In this document: positions 20,502 to 30,298 of the stretch, in pieces
How the letters are laid out: each line of letters starts with the position of its first letter
Position numbering within the stretch: the stretch's first letter is position 1
Translations under genes and position numbers: made by a program
Notes under the pieces: generated by a model
The model's input: the letters and a program-made list of their open reading frames with translations, nothing else
Told to the model about the DNA's origin: nothing
The model's database searches: none
Origin: Xenorhabdus beddingii
GTDB taxonomy: Bacteria > Pseudomonadota > Gammaproteobacteria > Enterobacterales > Enterobacteriaceae
Assembly: GCF_002127545.1 (NCBI RefSeq)
Contig: NZ_MUBK01000016.1
Coordinates: 37,387-101,386 of the forward strand
DNA: 64,000 bases
Reading direction: 5' to 3'

Positions 20502-21071
20502 ATGAAAAGAATTCTCTTTGTTATATTATCAGCCCTGTTGCTGGCAAGTTGTGTCACTGAAGAAACACAACAGCCTGCTCCTGTTACCCCCGTAGAACCA
20601 AAGAAAAAACAGGAACCGCCAGTGGAACCCTCGGAAAAAGTTCCCCAGCCTCCCAAGATCCAGTCTATTAATTGGAATAGTATCGTTCAGCCGCTGGTTG
20701 AACAGATGGCTACCGCCAATGGTGTGGAAACGGGAAAAGTATTACTGGTTGATTCTGTCAAAAATAACACGAATGGCTCATTGCGCACCCTGAAAGCGAC
20801 AGATGCGATCACGGATGCCATCAGTCGCAAACAGATCTTTCAGGTTGTCGCGAAATCTCAGGTTCATACCGCCCGGCAGGCACTGGGGTTGTCATCGGAA
20901 GATAGCCTGGGGCTGCGCAGTAAATCTATTGGGCTGGCGCGTTATCTGAATGCCGATTATGTTCTTTATTCCGTGATTACTAACAATAATGGTCAGCGTG
21001 ACATAGAAATGCAGTTAATGCTGGTCAAAACCGGTGAGATACTCTGGTCTGGTCGTGGTGACGTCAACTAA
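20502..21071 (+). CDS. lpoB: Penicillin-binding protein activator LpoB
   Basis: 189 residues. A lipoprotein signal peptide ends in the lipobox LLASC (Cys17). A proline- and lysine-rich linker (about 22-55) is followed by the conserved LpoB domain (INWNSIVQPLVEQM, VLLVDSVKNNTNGSL, YVLYSVITNNNGQRDIEMQLMLVKTGEILWSG). LpoB sits in the outer membrane and activates PBP1b. The linker is shorter than in E. coli (213 aa). The 3' end overlaps the likely thiK start. Confidence 0.93.
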   Translation: MKRILFVILSALLLASCVTEETQQPAPVTPVEPKKKQEPPVEPSEKVPQPPKIQSINWNSIVQPLVEQMATANGVETGKVLLVDSVKNNTNGSLRTLKATDAITDAISRKQIFQVVAKSQVHTARQALGLSSEDSLGLRSKSIGLARYLNADYVLYSVITNNNGQRDIEMQLMLVKTGEILWSGRGDVN

Positions 21072-21921
21072 CGATAGCCCTTTGTTAAGGATGCTGTGTC
21101 AGCAATGGCCTGACATTCCGGCAGGGTCTTGGGAAATCAGGCCATTAACGGGTCTGACACAGACCAGTTACTTTATCACGGATGGTGTGCGTCAGATGGT
21201 TGGGCGCGCACAAACATCATACAGTAAAACGTTGGGTGTCAACCGCCAGCGGGAAAATCAGATCTTACGTCGATTATCTTCCTCCCGCATTGCGCCTAAC
21301 GTGATGGCGATGAACGGAACCTGGCTATTGCTGGAATGGCTAACGGGAACAAAAGTAGATGCGGATTCATTGGGCCAGCCAGCGCTACAGCAATCATTGG
21401 CTCAAACGTTGGCGACCCTTCACCGTCATTCCCCATTGGGCTACCCCCTTAAACTCAAACAGCAAATTGCATACCAGTGGCAACAAATCGATCGCAGACG
21501 TCTGTCTCCCCGCTGGTTGCGTCTGCATAAATCTTTTATGGCTGCCAGAATGCCCAGCGCCTTAAAAATCGCACCAGCTCATATGGATGTTCACCCCGAT
21601 AATCTGCTAATGACAGAAGAAGGGCTAAAATTGATTGATTGGGAATATGCCGCTGATGTTGATATTGGTTTCTCATTGGCTGTTCTCTTTAAAGGAAATC
21701 AATGGGATGAGAGACAGCAACACACTTTTTTGGCTTATTATTGTCTCCAGGCATCGGGGTATTCCGATAGTCAATTATTACAGCGGCAGATAAAGCGATG
21801 GGAGCCGTGGGGGAGATACATGATGATGATGTGGTATGAAGTACGCTGGCAGCAGACAGGGGAAGCGCAATTTTTATCACTGGCGTGTCCTTTGCGCCAC
21901 AGTTTTAACTTGTCAAAATAA
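21058..21921 (+). CDS. thiK: Thiamine kinase
   Basis: About 287 residues of the choline-kinase/APH fold. The catalytic loop is HMDVHPDNLLM (H-x-D...N) and the metal-binding Asp is in LIDWEYA. ThiK phosphorylates thiamine in the salvage pathway. It lies between lpoB and nagZ as in E. coli. The start is uncertain: GTG codons at 21034, 21055 and 21058 all overlap lpoB, and ATG 21091 would remove a conserved stretch. I take 21058. Confidence 0.85.
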   Translation: MTSTNDSPLLRMLCQQWPDIPAGSWEIRPLTGLTQTSYFITDGVRQMVGRAQTSYSKTLGVNRQRENQILRRLSSSRIAPNVMAMNGTWLLLEWLTGTKVDADSLGQPALQQSLAQTLATLHRHSPLGYPLKLKQQIAYQWQQIDRRRLSPRWLRLHKSFMAARMPSALKIAPAHMDVHPDNLLMTEEGLKLIDWEYAADVDIGFSLAVLFKGNQWDERQQHTFLAYYCLQASGYSDSQLLQRQIKRWEPWGRYMMMMWYEVRWQQTGEAQFLSLACPLRHSFNLSK

Positions 21922-22010
21922 ATTTAAACTGGCGCAATGCGCCGGTGGAATGAACCTCAATTAACGATAAATAATTATATGGCAACCAATAAAAAGAAGT
22001 GGGGAATGCT

Positions 22011-23045
22011 ATGGGTCCAGTAATGTTAGATGTTGTAGGCTATGAATTGGATAATGAAGAACGCGAAATTCTACAGCATCCATTTGTAGGTGGTTTAATT
22101 TTGTTTGCCCGCAATTTCCACGATACAAAGCAATTACGTGAATTAGTTCGCCAAATTCGTGCGGCTTCCCATCACCGTTTGGTGATTGCGGTTGATCAGG
22201 AAGGCGGGCGTGTCCAGCGGTTTCATGAAGGTTTCACCCGCTTACCTGCTGCGCAGTCTTTTGCTTGTGTGCACGATCTGCTTATGGGCGCCCATTTGGC
22301 AGAAGAATCGGGTTGGCTGATGGCATCAGAAATGATCGCCATGGATATTGATATCAGTTTTGCGCCGGTGTTGGATTTAGGGCATAAGTGTACAGCAATT
22401 GGCGAACGTTCATTCCACGAAAATCCTGAGCCTGCCATGGTAATGGCAGAAAAATTCATCAAGGGTATGCATTCCGCAGGAATGAGGTCAACAGGTAAAC
22501 ATTTTCCGGGACATGGGGCAGTAACGGCAGATTCTCATAAAGAAACACCGAGGGATAACCGTTCAATGGATGCCATTAGTTGTCATGATATGGTGATATT
22601 CCGCGATTTTATCCAACGTAATTTGCTGGATGCGATCATGCCGGCCCATGTTATTTATCTTCAGGTCGATCACCGTCCTGCCAGTGGTTCACCGTATTGG
22701 CTGAAATCTGTATTGCGTGAGCAACTGGGATTTGAAGGCGTCATTTTCTCTGATGATTTATCAATGGAAGGTGCCACCGTGATGGGAAGTTATGCCGAGC
22801 GTGCGAAAGCCTCACTGGATGCGGGTTGCGACATGATTTTGGTGTGCAATAATCGGAAAGGGGCGGTCAGTGTGCTGGATAACCTTCCGGCTATTGATCC
22901 AAATAAAGTCGATTCAAATAAAATCACCCGATTATATCATCAGGGCAAACAATTTAGTCTGGAAGAATTACAAAAATCCGACCGTTGGCAACAGGCGAAC
23001 AGGGCCTTGCAGGGTCTGTGCGAACAATGGCTAAGATGTGAATAA
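22011..23045 (+). CDS. nagZ: Beta-N-acetylhexosaminidase NagZ (GH3)
   Basis: 344 residues from ATG 22011 ([14 protein letters not shown]), with GGGGA upstream. GH3 signature: [16 protein letters not shown] holds the His of the catalytic dyad, and SDDLSMEGA holds the nucleophile Asp. NagZ removes GlcNAc from muropeptides in the cytoplasm, producing anhydro-MurNAc peptides for recycling and AmpR signalling. A possible GTG at 21999 is in frame but unneeded. NagK, which would phosphorylate the released GlcNAc, is missing from its usual place next to cobB. Confidence 0.95.
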   Translation: MGPVMLDVVGYELDNEEREILQHPFVGGLILFARNFHDTKQLRELVRQIRAASHHRLVIAVDQEGGRVQRFHEGFTRLPAAQSFACVHDLLMGAHLAEESGWLMASEMIAMDIDISFAPVLDLGHKCTAIGERSFHENPEPAMVMAEKFIKGMHSAGMRSTGKHFPGHGAVTADSHKETPRDNRSMDAISCHDMVIFRDFIQRNLLDAIMPAHVIYLQVDHRPASGSPYWLKSVLREQLGFEGVIFSDDLSMEGATVMGSYAERAKASLDAGCDMILVCNNRKGAVSVLDNLPAIDPNKVDSNKITRLYHQGKQFSLEELQKSDRWQQANRALQGLCEQWLRCE

Positions 23046-23475
23046 TGCTTGAATAATATAGGTGTTTCAATAAAGTCGGGAATAGGTTCATCACAACTGA
23101 TCTTATTCCTTTTTCTCCTCAACTCGGCAGTCCTCTGTATTTTTCTCTGAACGGGGGATTTATTGCCTTTCGGGTCCTGCATTCACACAATATTAACATT
23201 GTAAATATTGATTACGCATAAATCTGACTTAAGTCAGATTTATGCGTAATCATCATGCAAATTTTGTGATTGTTGTCTAATTAATCAAAAGAATTTGATT
23301 GTGGCTATTTTTGGTATGACCAACTGGCCTGCCATGATATTCTGGCGATATTTGATATTTGCAGTATGAAACTTGTTTGGCATGGTGTTATTTAAGGGCG
23401 TTATTTAAGTTTTCATTCAAAAAATGCGTTTAATACTCTTACATAACATTATGGTGTATTTTCAGTGGGGTAGTC
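23046..23475. other. nagZ-ndh intergenic region
   Basis: 430 bp without a credible gene. E. coli has ycfP here; it is absent. The region holds the 44-bp palindrome listed separately and an AT-rich inverted repeat (CAATATT / AATATTG, about 23188-23210). The ndh promoter must lie in its right part; no clear hexamers or full FNR site were found. Confidence 0.5.
23209..23252. repeat. Perfect 44-bp palindrome
   Basis: The left arm (23209-23230, starting TGATTACGCATAAATCTGAC) is the exact reverse complement of the right arm (23231-23252), with no spacer; the centre is CTTAAG. No T-run follows on either strand. It lies about 165 bp after nagZ and 225 bp before ndh. Confidence 0.9.
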
Positions 23476-24780
23476 ATGACAACGCCAAAGACAAGAATTG
23501 TCATCATTGGTGGGGGCGCGGGTGGTTTAGAGCTGGCAACGCGTTTGGGACATAAGCTGGGTCGTAAGCAAAAAGCCGAAGTTACTTTGGTGGATCGCAA
23601 CAACAGCCACTTATGGAAGCCATTATTACATGAAGTCGCAACGGGTTCTCTTGATGATGGTGTTGACGCACTAAGCTATTTAGCTCATGCCAGTAATCAT
23701 TATTTCAATTTTCAGCTAGGTACACTCACGAATATTAATCGTGAAGAAAAGAAAATCACTTTGGCTGCGATCTGTGATGAAAGCAGTGATTTGCTGGTAC
23801 CAGAGCGTGAGCTGGCTTACGACATTCTTGTCATGGCATTGGGCAGTCAGTCAAATGATTTTGGGACGGCAGGTGTTAAGGACAACTGTATTTTCCTTGA
23901 TAATCCTCAGCAGGCACATCGTTTCCACAATGAAATGTTAAATTTATTCCTGAAATATTCTGCAAATCAATGTGCGGGAGAAAAAGTGAATATCGCAATT
24001 GTTGGTGGCGGTGCAACAGGGGTGGAGCTTTCAGCGGAGCTGTATAATGCGGTTAAACAGCTTCACAGTTATGGTTTTGAAAGCCTGAATACAGAGGCTT
24101 TAAATGTGACTTTGGTTGAAGCGGGTGAACGGATTTTGCCAGCATTGCCAACCCGTATTTCCAGCGCAGCACATCAAGAATTGACTAAACTTGGCGTCAA
24201 AGTCTTAACCAAGACCATGGTGACCAGTGCTGATGAGCATGGACTGAATACTAAAGATGGAGAGCAGATCAAAGCCTCCCTGATGGTTTGGGCTGCGGGG
24301 ATCAAGGCACCAGACTTTATGAAAGATATCGGTGGATTGGAAACAAACCGCATTAATCAATTAGTGGTGAAGCCAACGTTGCAAACGACACGGGATGATC
24401 GTGTTTTCGCTATCGGGGATTGCGCATCATGCCCGAAAAAAGAAGGGGGTTTTGTTCCTCCACGGGCCCAGTCCGCTCACCAAATGGCAAGCCGTTGTTA
24501 TGACAATATCCTGGCATTACTGAATGAAAAACCATTAAAAGAATATGTGTATAAAGATCACGGTTCATTGGTTTCATTATCTAAATTCAGTACGGTGGGT
24601 AGCTTAATGGGGAACCTGATGCGTGGATCAATGATGGTGGAAGGCCGTATTGCGCGTGTGGTTTATATCTCTTTGTATCGTATGCACCAAGTCGCCCTGC
24701 ATGGATATATTAAAACCGGCTTGATGATGTTGGTGGGCGGAATTAACCGTGTCATTCGCCCACGGTTGAAATTGCACTAA
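23476..24780 (+). CDS. ndh: NADH dehydrogenase type II
   Basis: 434 residues, as in E. coli Ndh. Two Rossmann dinucleotide motifs: [18 protein letters not shown] at the start for FAD and [17 protein letters not shown] near residue 180 for NADH. The quinone-side [13 protein letters not shown] motif and a C-terminal amphipathic membrane region are conserved. It is a peripheral inner-membrane enzyme that passes electrons from NADH to quinone without pumping protons. Confidence 0.96.
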   Translation: MTTPKTRIVIIGGGAGGLELATRLGHKLGRKQKAEVTLVDRNNSHLWKPLLHEVATGSLDDGVDALSYLAHASNHYFNFQLGTLTNINREEKKITLAAICDESSDLLVPERELAYDILVMALGSQSNDFGTAGVKDNCIFLDNPQQAHRFHNEMLNLFLKYSANQCAGEKVNIAIVGGGATGVELSAELYNAVKQLHSYGFESLNTEALNVTLVEAGERILPALPTRISSAAHQELTKLGVKVLTKTMVTSADEHGLNTKDGEQIKASLMVWAAGIKAPDFMKDIGGLETNRINQLVVKPTLQTTRDDRVFAIGDCASCPKKEGGFVPPRAQSAHQMASRCYDNILALLNEKPLKEYVYKDHGSLVSLSKFSTVGSLMGNLMRGSMMVEGRIARVVYISLYRMHQVALHGYIKTGLMMLVGGINRVIRPRLKLH

Positions 24781-24868
24781 TTGGCTAAAATAATTGGCTG
24801 AAAATGGCTCATCTGGGTGTGATTAACTCAGATGAGCGATTTACCCGCTTGCCCGCCTATTTATCCGT

Positions 24869-25005
24869 TTATCCGTCATACTTCAAGCGGCCTCTTTGTT
24901 GGTTACGCTCACTCACCCCGATCACTGTTCTTATAAACATCGCATTATCTATGCTCCCAGTTCACTCCCTTACCGCGCGATGTAACTCGAATTATTTTGG
25001 GTATA
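24869..25005 (-). repeat. ERIC element, inverted (about 137 bp)
   Basis: Read on the minus strand it begins TATACCCAAAATAATTCGAG and ends CTTGAAGTATGACGGATA, the ERIC termini. The centre is about 10 bp longer than the 127-bp standard and differs in sequence. It lies about 90 bp after ndh. Confidence 0.85.
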
Positions 25006-25797
25006 TATTTGTTGTTATACATATAACAATTATTCTTCTCTAAACTTATTGAAATTATTTATTATAATAAATAAAACTGCATTCAATATAAATTCAGTCA
25101 TCCGTTTTACTTAACTCATTATTGTTATATATAAAATATTCTTAAATAATGGAGTTGGCATCACGTTGATACGCCGAAAGAAAAAATCCAACGGATTTAG
25201 TGGCGCATATGTGACTTGCAGAGGAATTAAATAGTTTATCTGTATATTTAATTTATCGTTGTAATAAGGCCCGTTTTAGTTAGGTTACTATGGTATCACT
25301 ACTTTGATCTGGCTGTTAGGATGAAGGGCATTCGAAATGATATATGTCCCTCATTTTTCGAGTGACTGCTTTATTGGTTTTATTGGCGAACGGCCATCGT
25401 ATCGTTGTATAACCTATAGATATTAGGGGCATCTATTTTCTGGATTTTCTTGTTTCCTGCTATGTTACAGGGATCTTGAAACATAGGTATTGAAACAGAA
25501 GGTATTGAAACAGAAGGTTTTTAAACAGGGGAAAGAGAGGAGAATATAGAATTAAGGGTTATCTTATCGGAAAGTTTTATTTATCATTTTTAATTCAGGT
25601 TGTGAACAGATAAAAGTGATAGAGTTTGCACGTGCTTTAGTGTTTTTCTGAGGGAGAGCGTAGAGAATTAAATATCACTATTAGCTCTTAATAATATTAG
25701 ATTAATGAAATAGGATTTTTCTTAAATAACAGATTCAGCGCATTTTTAGCTTACATCAAATATTGGGGAAATATTTTCCAACCAAAATGTTTGGAAA
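25006..25797. other. AT-rich intergenic region before the ycfJ-like gene
   Basis: About 790 bp with no credible ORF on either strand and no RNA gene that I recognise. Its right end (25773-25799) forms a hairpin that reaches the next start codon. The long upstream stretch could hold a regulated promoter. Confidence 0.4.
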
Positions 25798-25799
25798 AT
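25773..25799 (+). promoter_or_regulatory. Hairpin covering the ycfJ-like start codon
   Basis: ATTTTCCAA (25773-25781) is the exact complement of TTGGAAAAT (25791-25799), with a 9-nt loop. The right arm includes the only Shine-Dalgarno-like bases (GGA) and the first two bases of ATG 25798. If formed in the mRNA it would block ribosome entry, and its A/U-rich 9-bp stem would melt easily. Confidence 0.45.
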
Positions 25800-26292
25800 G
25801 ATTGATATATTAAGGTGTTATGTGGTTAAACTAAAGAGAAGACAGTATATAATTTGTTCCATAATTATTATTGCCATTATTGGTGCTGCCGCCACGTTTT
25901 TTTTTGAAACCCCACTCCCCAGCGTTGCGCAAGTCACATCTTCGAAGCCTATCAGATCAATTGTTGCTGTTCATCAACCCTATTGTCATATCGCAGTATT
26001 TCCCATTCCTGTTACGGTAGGATCTATTATGACTACGCGTTTTCCTCAACATGAATATCATATATTAACGCTTCTTGATAATCTAAAAATCAAGAGAGAA
26101 TATCCTGCCTTGAACTCTTCGGTACTAAAAAATTGCATCATGGTTGATTTTAAACAAGTGCGTGTTGTGGGGTACGATGTCACTTATATGATTGGAAATA
26201 ATCCGGGAAAAGTCAGAATGCCCTATAATCCAGAAGAAATTATTCCTTTAAATAAGAAAGGTAAATTAATTATACAGACACGGTCAGAATAA
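25798..26292 (+). CDS. YcfJ/UmoD-like protein lacking the glycine zipper
   Basis: 164 residues with one membrane or signal-anchor segment (about 17-37) and a periplasmic part. SVAQVTSSKPIRSIVAVHQPYC aligns with E. coli YcfJ after its membrane segment, and VVGYDVTYMIGNNPGKVRMP with the YcfJ C-terminus (LGYDVTYKIGDQQGKIRM). The two blocks are normally separated by a glycine-zipper domain; here that part has almost no glycine. Its place after ndh matches ycfJ in E. coli. Proteus UmoD, a YcfJ relative, raises flhDC expression, so a link to motility or envelope stress is possible but inferred. Confidence 0.75.
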   Translation: MIDILRCYVVKLKRRQYIICSIIIIAIIGAAATFFFETPLPSVAQVTSSKPIRSIVAVHQPYCHIAVFPIPVTVGSIMTTRFPQHEYHILTLLDNLKIKREYPALNSSVLKNCIMVDFKQVRVVGYDVTYMIGNNPGKVRMPYNPEEIIPLNKKGKLIIQTRSE

Positions 26293-26330
26293 TAAATTAT
26301 TTATACTCTTTGGTGGCAAGCCGACTAGAG

Positions 26331-26420
26331 GATTACACTGTTTCGTCATTGATCCACATGAAATTACATTAGTTCACATGAAATTACAGGGGTGAACTCT
26401 ATGAACAAAACAGTGCAATC
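26331..26420. repeat. 90-bp segment with terminal inverted repeats
   Basis: GATTACACTGTTT at 26331-26343 pairs with AAACAGTGCAATC at 26408-26420 (12 of 13). Inside are two direct copies of CACATGAAATTACA with a 20-bp period and an inner GTTCAC/GTGAAC pair. It lies between the ycfJ-like gene and the 3' end of mfd, where E. coli has bhsA and ycfS. Confidence 0.5.
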
Positions 26421-26453
26421 ATAAAATCAATTTCTCATCTTTCAGTTTACAGA

Positions 26454-29400
26454 TTAGTGAGGATTCTGGTGTTGCTCAAAGGTTTCCAGTAGTTGCTGGA
26501 TGAAAGACAAGCGAGTAGCCCGCTCTGTTAATTCAGTCATAAATTTCAGTTTAGACGAGCCATCCAGCCGATAAATATGGGGCTGGGTTTGTAATAAACC
26601 GATCAAATAATTAGGGTCAACTTTATTATCATGGCTGAAATCAATGAAGCCGCCTTTTTCATGTGCCTCAATACGTTTGATACCTAACTTACGGGCTATC
26701 AGGCGGATGGAGGCCGATTGTAACAACTGGCGTGCTGGATCTGGCAATAAACCAAACCGGTCAATAAGTTCGATTTTCAGTTCATCCAGTTCGGTATTGT
26801 CCTGTGCGCTGGCTATGCGTTTATAGAAAGACAGGCGTATGTTGACGTCCGGGATATAATCATCAGGTAAAAGTACCGGCATGCGCAGCTCTATGTCTGT
26901 CTGGTTATTGGTGAGATCTTCAAGTGAAGGCTCACGCCCATTTTTGAGAGCATCAACCGCACTTTCCAGCAATTCCATATAGAGGGTAAAACCGATGCTG
27001 GTCATCTGCCCGCTTTGATCTTCACCGAGTAATTCACCGGCTCCCCTGATTTCCAGATCGTGAGTCGCCAAGGCAAAACCCGCCCCTAAATCCTCAAGAG
27101 AGGCGATGGCCTCCAGCCGTTTTTTAGCATCACGGGTCATGGCCTTTGGCGGTGGTGTCAGCAAATAAGCATAGGCTTGATGATGAGAACGCCCGACACG
27201 CCCGCGTAATTGGTGTAATTGTGCCAATCCGAAATGGTCGGCGCGTTCAATGATAATGGTATTGGCACTGGGGATATCAATACCCGTTTCAATAATGGTG
27301 GTACACACCAAAACATTAAAACGTTGGTGATGGAAATCGGTCATGACACGTTCCAAATCACGTTCACGCATCTGGCCATGACCAACAACAATTCTGGCTT
27401 CGGGAACGAGTTCTTCCAGCCGGGCTTTTGTTTTCTCAATGTTTTCAACATCGTTATACAGATAATAAACCTGCCCGCCACGCAAGATTTCACGCAGGAT
27501 GGACTCCCGAACCACGAGGCTGTCATATTCCCGCACAAAGGTTTTCACAGCCAAACGACGGGCGGGGGGCGTTGCGATAATGGACAGATCGCGCATACCA
27601 CTCATCGCCATATTAAGGGTGCGGGGGATCGGGGTCGCGGTCAGGGTGAGGACATCAACATCCGCACGGATCGCTTTGATCCGTTCTTTATGGCGAACCC
27701 CGAAGCGATGTTCTTCATCAACGACCAATAACCCGAGGTCTTTCCAGCGCAGACCATTTTGCAGAAGTTTATGGGTGCCAATGATAATGTCCACTTTTCC
27801 TTCTGCTGCCATATCAATGACTTGCTGTTGTTCTTTTGCACTGCGAAAGCGTGACATCACTTCAATATGTACCGGCCAATTAGCAAAGCGATCACGAAAA
27901 TTATCATAATGCTGCTGCGCCAGCAGGGTGGTCGGCACCAGTACGGCGACTTGTTTGTTATTGGTGATGGACAGAAATGCAGCCCGCATCGCGACTTCTG
28001 TTTTTCCAAATCCAACATCGCCACATACCAGTCGATCCATCGCAATGGGCTGGCACATATCACCAAGGACAGCGTTGATCGTTTGTTCCTGATCCGGCGT
28101 CGTATCAAATGGAAAACTTTGGCAGAATAGCTGGTATTGTTCGCGATCTTGCCTGAAGGCAAAACCCGGCTTCACGGTACGCTGGGCGTAAATATCCAAT
28201 AATTCGGCGGCAACATCACGGACTTTTTCGGCTGCTTTCTGGCGCGCCTTGCTCCAGGCTTCTCCACCCAGTTTATGCAGCGGTGCACTTTCTTCTGCCC
28301 CACCGGCATAACGGCTGATAAGATGCAGGGAGGAGACGGGGACATACAATTTGTCTTCTCCTGCGTAGATAAGGATCAGATACTCCGTTTTAATACCGCC
28401 CGCTTCCAGCGTTGTCAGCCCCTGATAACGCCCAACCCCATGTTCAAGGTGTACGACAGGTTGACCATGCCGTAGCTCCGCAAGGTTGCGGATCAGTGTA
28501 TCGGTATTGATAGTACGCCGATTATCCTGCCGGCGACGGCTGACCCGTTCGCCGAGCATGTCACTTTCACAGATCAGCGCGAGTTTATTGTCTTCATCAA
28601 TAAAACCGTGCTCTGATGCGCCAATCATCAAGAAATGGCCGGGTTCATCGGCCTCTGTTAGCTGACTTATTTTTATCGGCTTGACCTTGATGCGCGATAA
28701 CAGTTCTTGCACTGATTCCCGGCGTCCCTCACTTTCCACCGAGAACACGATCTTACCGCTAAACTGCTCCATAAAACGGCGTAATTTATCCAAAGGCGCT
28801 TTTTGTTGCGCCGCAACCGAGAGATCAGGCAGAGCCTGATAAGCCAGATTGGTATTTCCGGATTTTTGCGAAAGCGCTTCGTTATCAACCTGAATGCGAG
28901 GCCAGTTTTTTAATGCTGAGAATAGATGATTGACTGGCAGCCAGATCCGCTCAGGGGGGAGTAGCGGACGCATGGGGTCAACTTTGCGGCTTTCAAACCG
29001 ATGCTGGGTATCTTGCCAGAAACGCTCCGCAGCACCGACCAAATTCTGCGTGATGAGCAGTGTGTTTTCGGGCAGATAGTCAAAGATAGTCGGCAAGGTT
29101 TGTTCAAAAAATAGCGGCTGCCAATATTCGATGCCGGCGGGTAACACTTTCTTACTGACTTGTTGATAAATATGTTCCGCATCGCGGCGGACTTCAAACT
29201 GTTCGCGCCATTGGCTGCGAAACAGTTCAATCGCATCCTGGTCAGTTGGGAACTCATGGGCTGGCAATAAACTGATGTTTTCCACTTCTGCCAGCGTTCG
29301 TTGGGTATCTACATCAAAGGTACGCAGACTATCGATCTCGTCATCAAAAAAATCAATACGATAAGGATACTCACTGCCCATGGGAAACAGGTCAAACAAG

Positions 29401-29900
29401 GCGCCACGCGTAGCAAATTCACCATGTTCAAGCACCTGTTCAACGCTGCGATAACCCGCCTGCTCCAATTCTGCCCGCAGTTTATCACGGGAAAAACGTT
29501 GCCCCTTGTGCATGACCAAAGCATGTCCCTTGAGATATTCATGTGGGCAGACACGTTGCATCAAGGTATTGACGGGCAGGATTAAAGCCCCTTTCGTCAT
29601 GAAAGGTAAGTGATAAAGTGTGGACAGGCGATTGGAGATGATTTCTTGATGAGGAGAGAAACTGTCATAGGGCAAAGTTTCCCAATCTGACATCATATTT
29701 ATCGGTGCGTGGGTGAATTGTTGAATTTCATCACGCAATCGAAAGGCATTCTGCATATCTTTTGTGACCAGCAGTATTGGCCCAGAGTGACGTTCAATGA
29801 TCGCGGCGCACTCAACAGCACAGGCGGCACCAGTTAAATGACCCAGTTGGCGGGTATCCCCGCGACGTTCAGGAAGTTGATAACGGTATTTTGCGGACAT
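26454..29900 (-). CDS. mfd: Transcription-repair coupling factor Mfd
   Basis: 1148 residues, exactly the E. coli length. An N-terminal UvrB-like region that binds UvrA is followed by the RNA-polymerase-interacting domain (about 470-545), then a RecG-like motor: Walker A GDVGFGKTEVAMRAAF, DEEH box (LLVVDEEHRFG), motif III TLTATPIPRTL and motif VI QLRGRVGRS. Mfd removes stalled RNA polymerase from lesions and recruits nucleotide excision repair. It is divergent from lolC, as in E. coli. Confidence 0.97.
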   Translation of the reverse strand: MSAKYRYQLPERRGDTRQLGHLTGAACAVECAAIIERHSGPILLVTKDMQNAFRLRDEIQQFTHAPINMMSDWETLPYDSFSPHQEIISNRLSTLYHLPFMTKGALILPVNTLMQRVCPHEYLKGHALVMHKGQRFSRDKLRAELEQAGYRSVEQVLEHGEFATRGALFDLFPMGSEYPYRIDFFDDEIDSLRTFDVDTQRTLAEVENISLLPAHEFPTDQDAIELFRSQWREQFEVRRDAEHIYQQVSKKVLPAGIEYWQPLFFEQTLPTIFDYLPENTLLITQNLVGAAERFWQDTQHRFESRKVDPMRPLLPPERIWLPVNHLFSALKNWPRIQVDNEALSQKSGNTNLAYQALPDLSVAAQQKAPLDKLRRFMEQFSGKIVFSVESEGRRESVQELLSRIKVKPIKISQLTEADEPGHFLMIGASEHGFIDEDNKLALICESDMLGERVSRRRQDNRRTINTDTLIRNLAELRHGQPVVHLEHGVGRYQGLTTLEAGGIKTEYLILIYAGEDKLYVPVSSLHLISRYAGGAEESAPLHKLGGEAWSKARQKAAEKVRDVAAELLDIYAQRTVKPGFAFRQDREQYQLFCQSFPFDTTPDQEQTINAVLGDMCQPIAMDRLVCGDVGFGKTEVAMRAAFLSITNNKQVAVLVPTTLLAQQHYDNFRDRFANWPVHIEVMSRFRSAKEQQQVIDMAAEGKVDIIIGTHKLLQNGLRWKDLGLLVVDEEHRFGVRHKERIKAIRADVDVLTLTATPIPRTLNMAMSGMRDLSIIATPPARRLAVKTFVREYDSLVVRESILREILRGGQVYYLYNDVENIEKTKARLEELVPEARIVVGHGQMRERDLERVMTDFHHQRFNVLVCTTIIETGIDIPSANTIIIERADHFGLAQLHQLRGRVGRSHHQAYAYLLTPPPKAMTRDAKKRLEAIASLEDLGAGFALATHDLEIRGAGELLGEDQSGQMTSIGFTLYMELLESAVDALKNGREPSLEDLTNNQTDIELRMPVLLPDDYIPDVNIRLSFYKRIASAQDNTELDELKIELIDRFGLLPDPARQLLQSASIRLIARKLGIKRIEAHEKGGFIDFSHDNKVDPNYLIGLLQTQPHIYRLDGSSKLKFMTELTERATRLSFIQQLLETFEQHQNPH

Positions 29901-30298
29901 AAGCGTTTGATGTGTTCTCTAAGATTCAGTCCATTCCCAACACATTTCTGACCCAATAAATACGCTGGCAGGTTGAGATAAAGTAAAAAAACAGAACCGA
30001 GATGTGAATGGCTCCATTCGTATTGCTACCCTTTATTATCCCTGAACACTTTGCTTTGGCAACAGGAGAGTCGCAGATGCAAAAGATTTAGTCGGCAAAC
30101 AGGAATGACACTGTTTTTTATCTTCAACTTAAAGGGATGGCAAGCCAATTTCTATAAAACGGTGATAGTATGTCGTTAATGAAGTTAACTAAACCGATTT
30201 CAGCTTATACATAACGGGCGTTCATATATAGAGATAGAATATGGAATTTCTTACTAATCTATTGTTTCTAAATAAACTTCTTTGATACGGCGGATTTC
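29901..30298. other. mfd-lolC divergent promoter region
   Basis: 398 bp with no ORF of note. It must hold the promoters of both mfd and lolCDE. I see AT-rich stretches (30170-30290) suited to a lolC promoter but no hexamer pair convincing enough to name. Confidence 0.4.

Noticed and set aside
23209..23252. Terminator of nagZ
   Set aside because: The palindrome has no loop and no T-run, and lies about 165 bp after the stop.
23200..23320. FNR site before ndh
   Set aside because: Only half-sites (TTGAT or ATCAA) occur without the 4-bp spacing.
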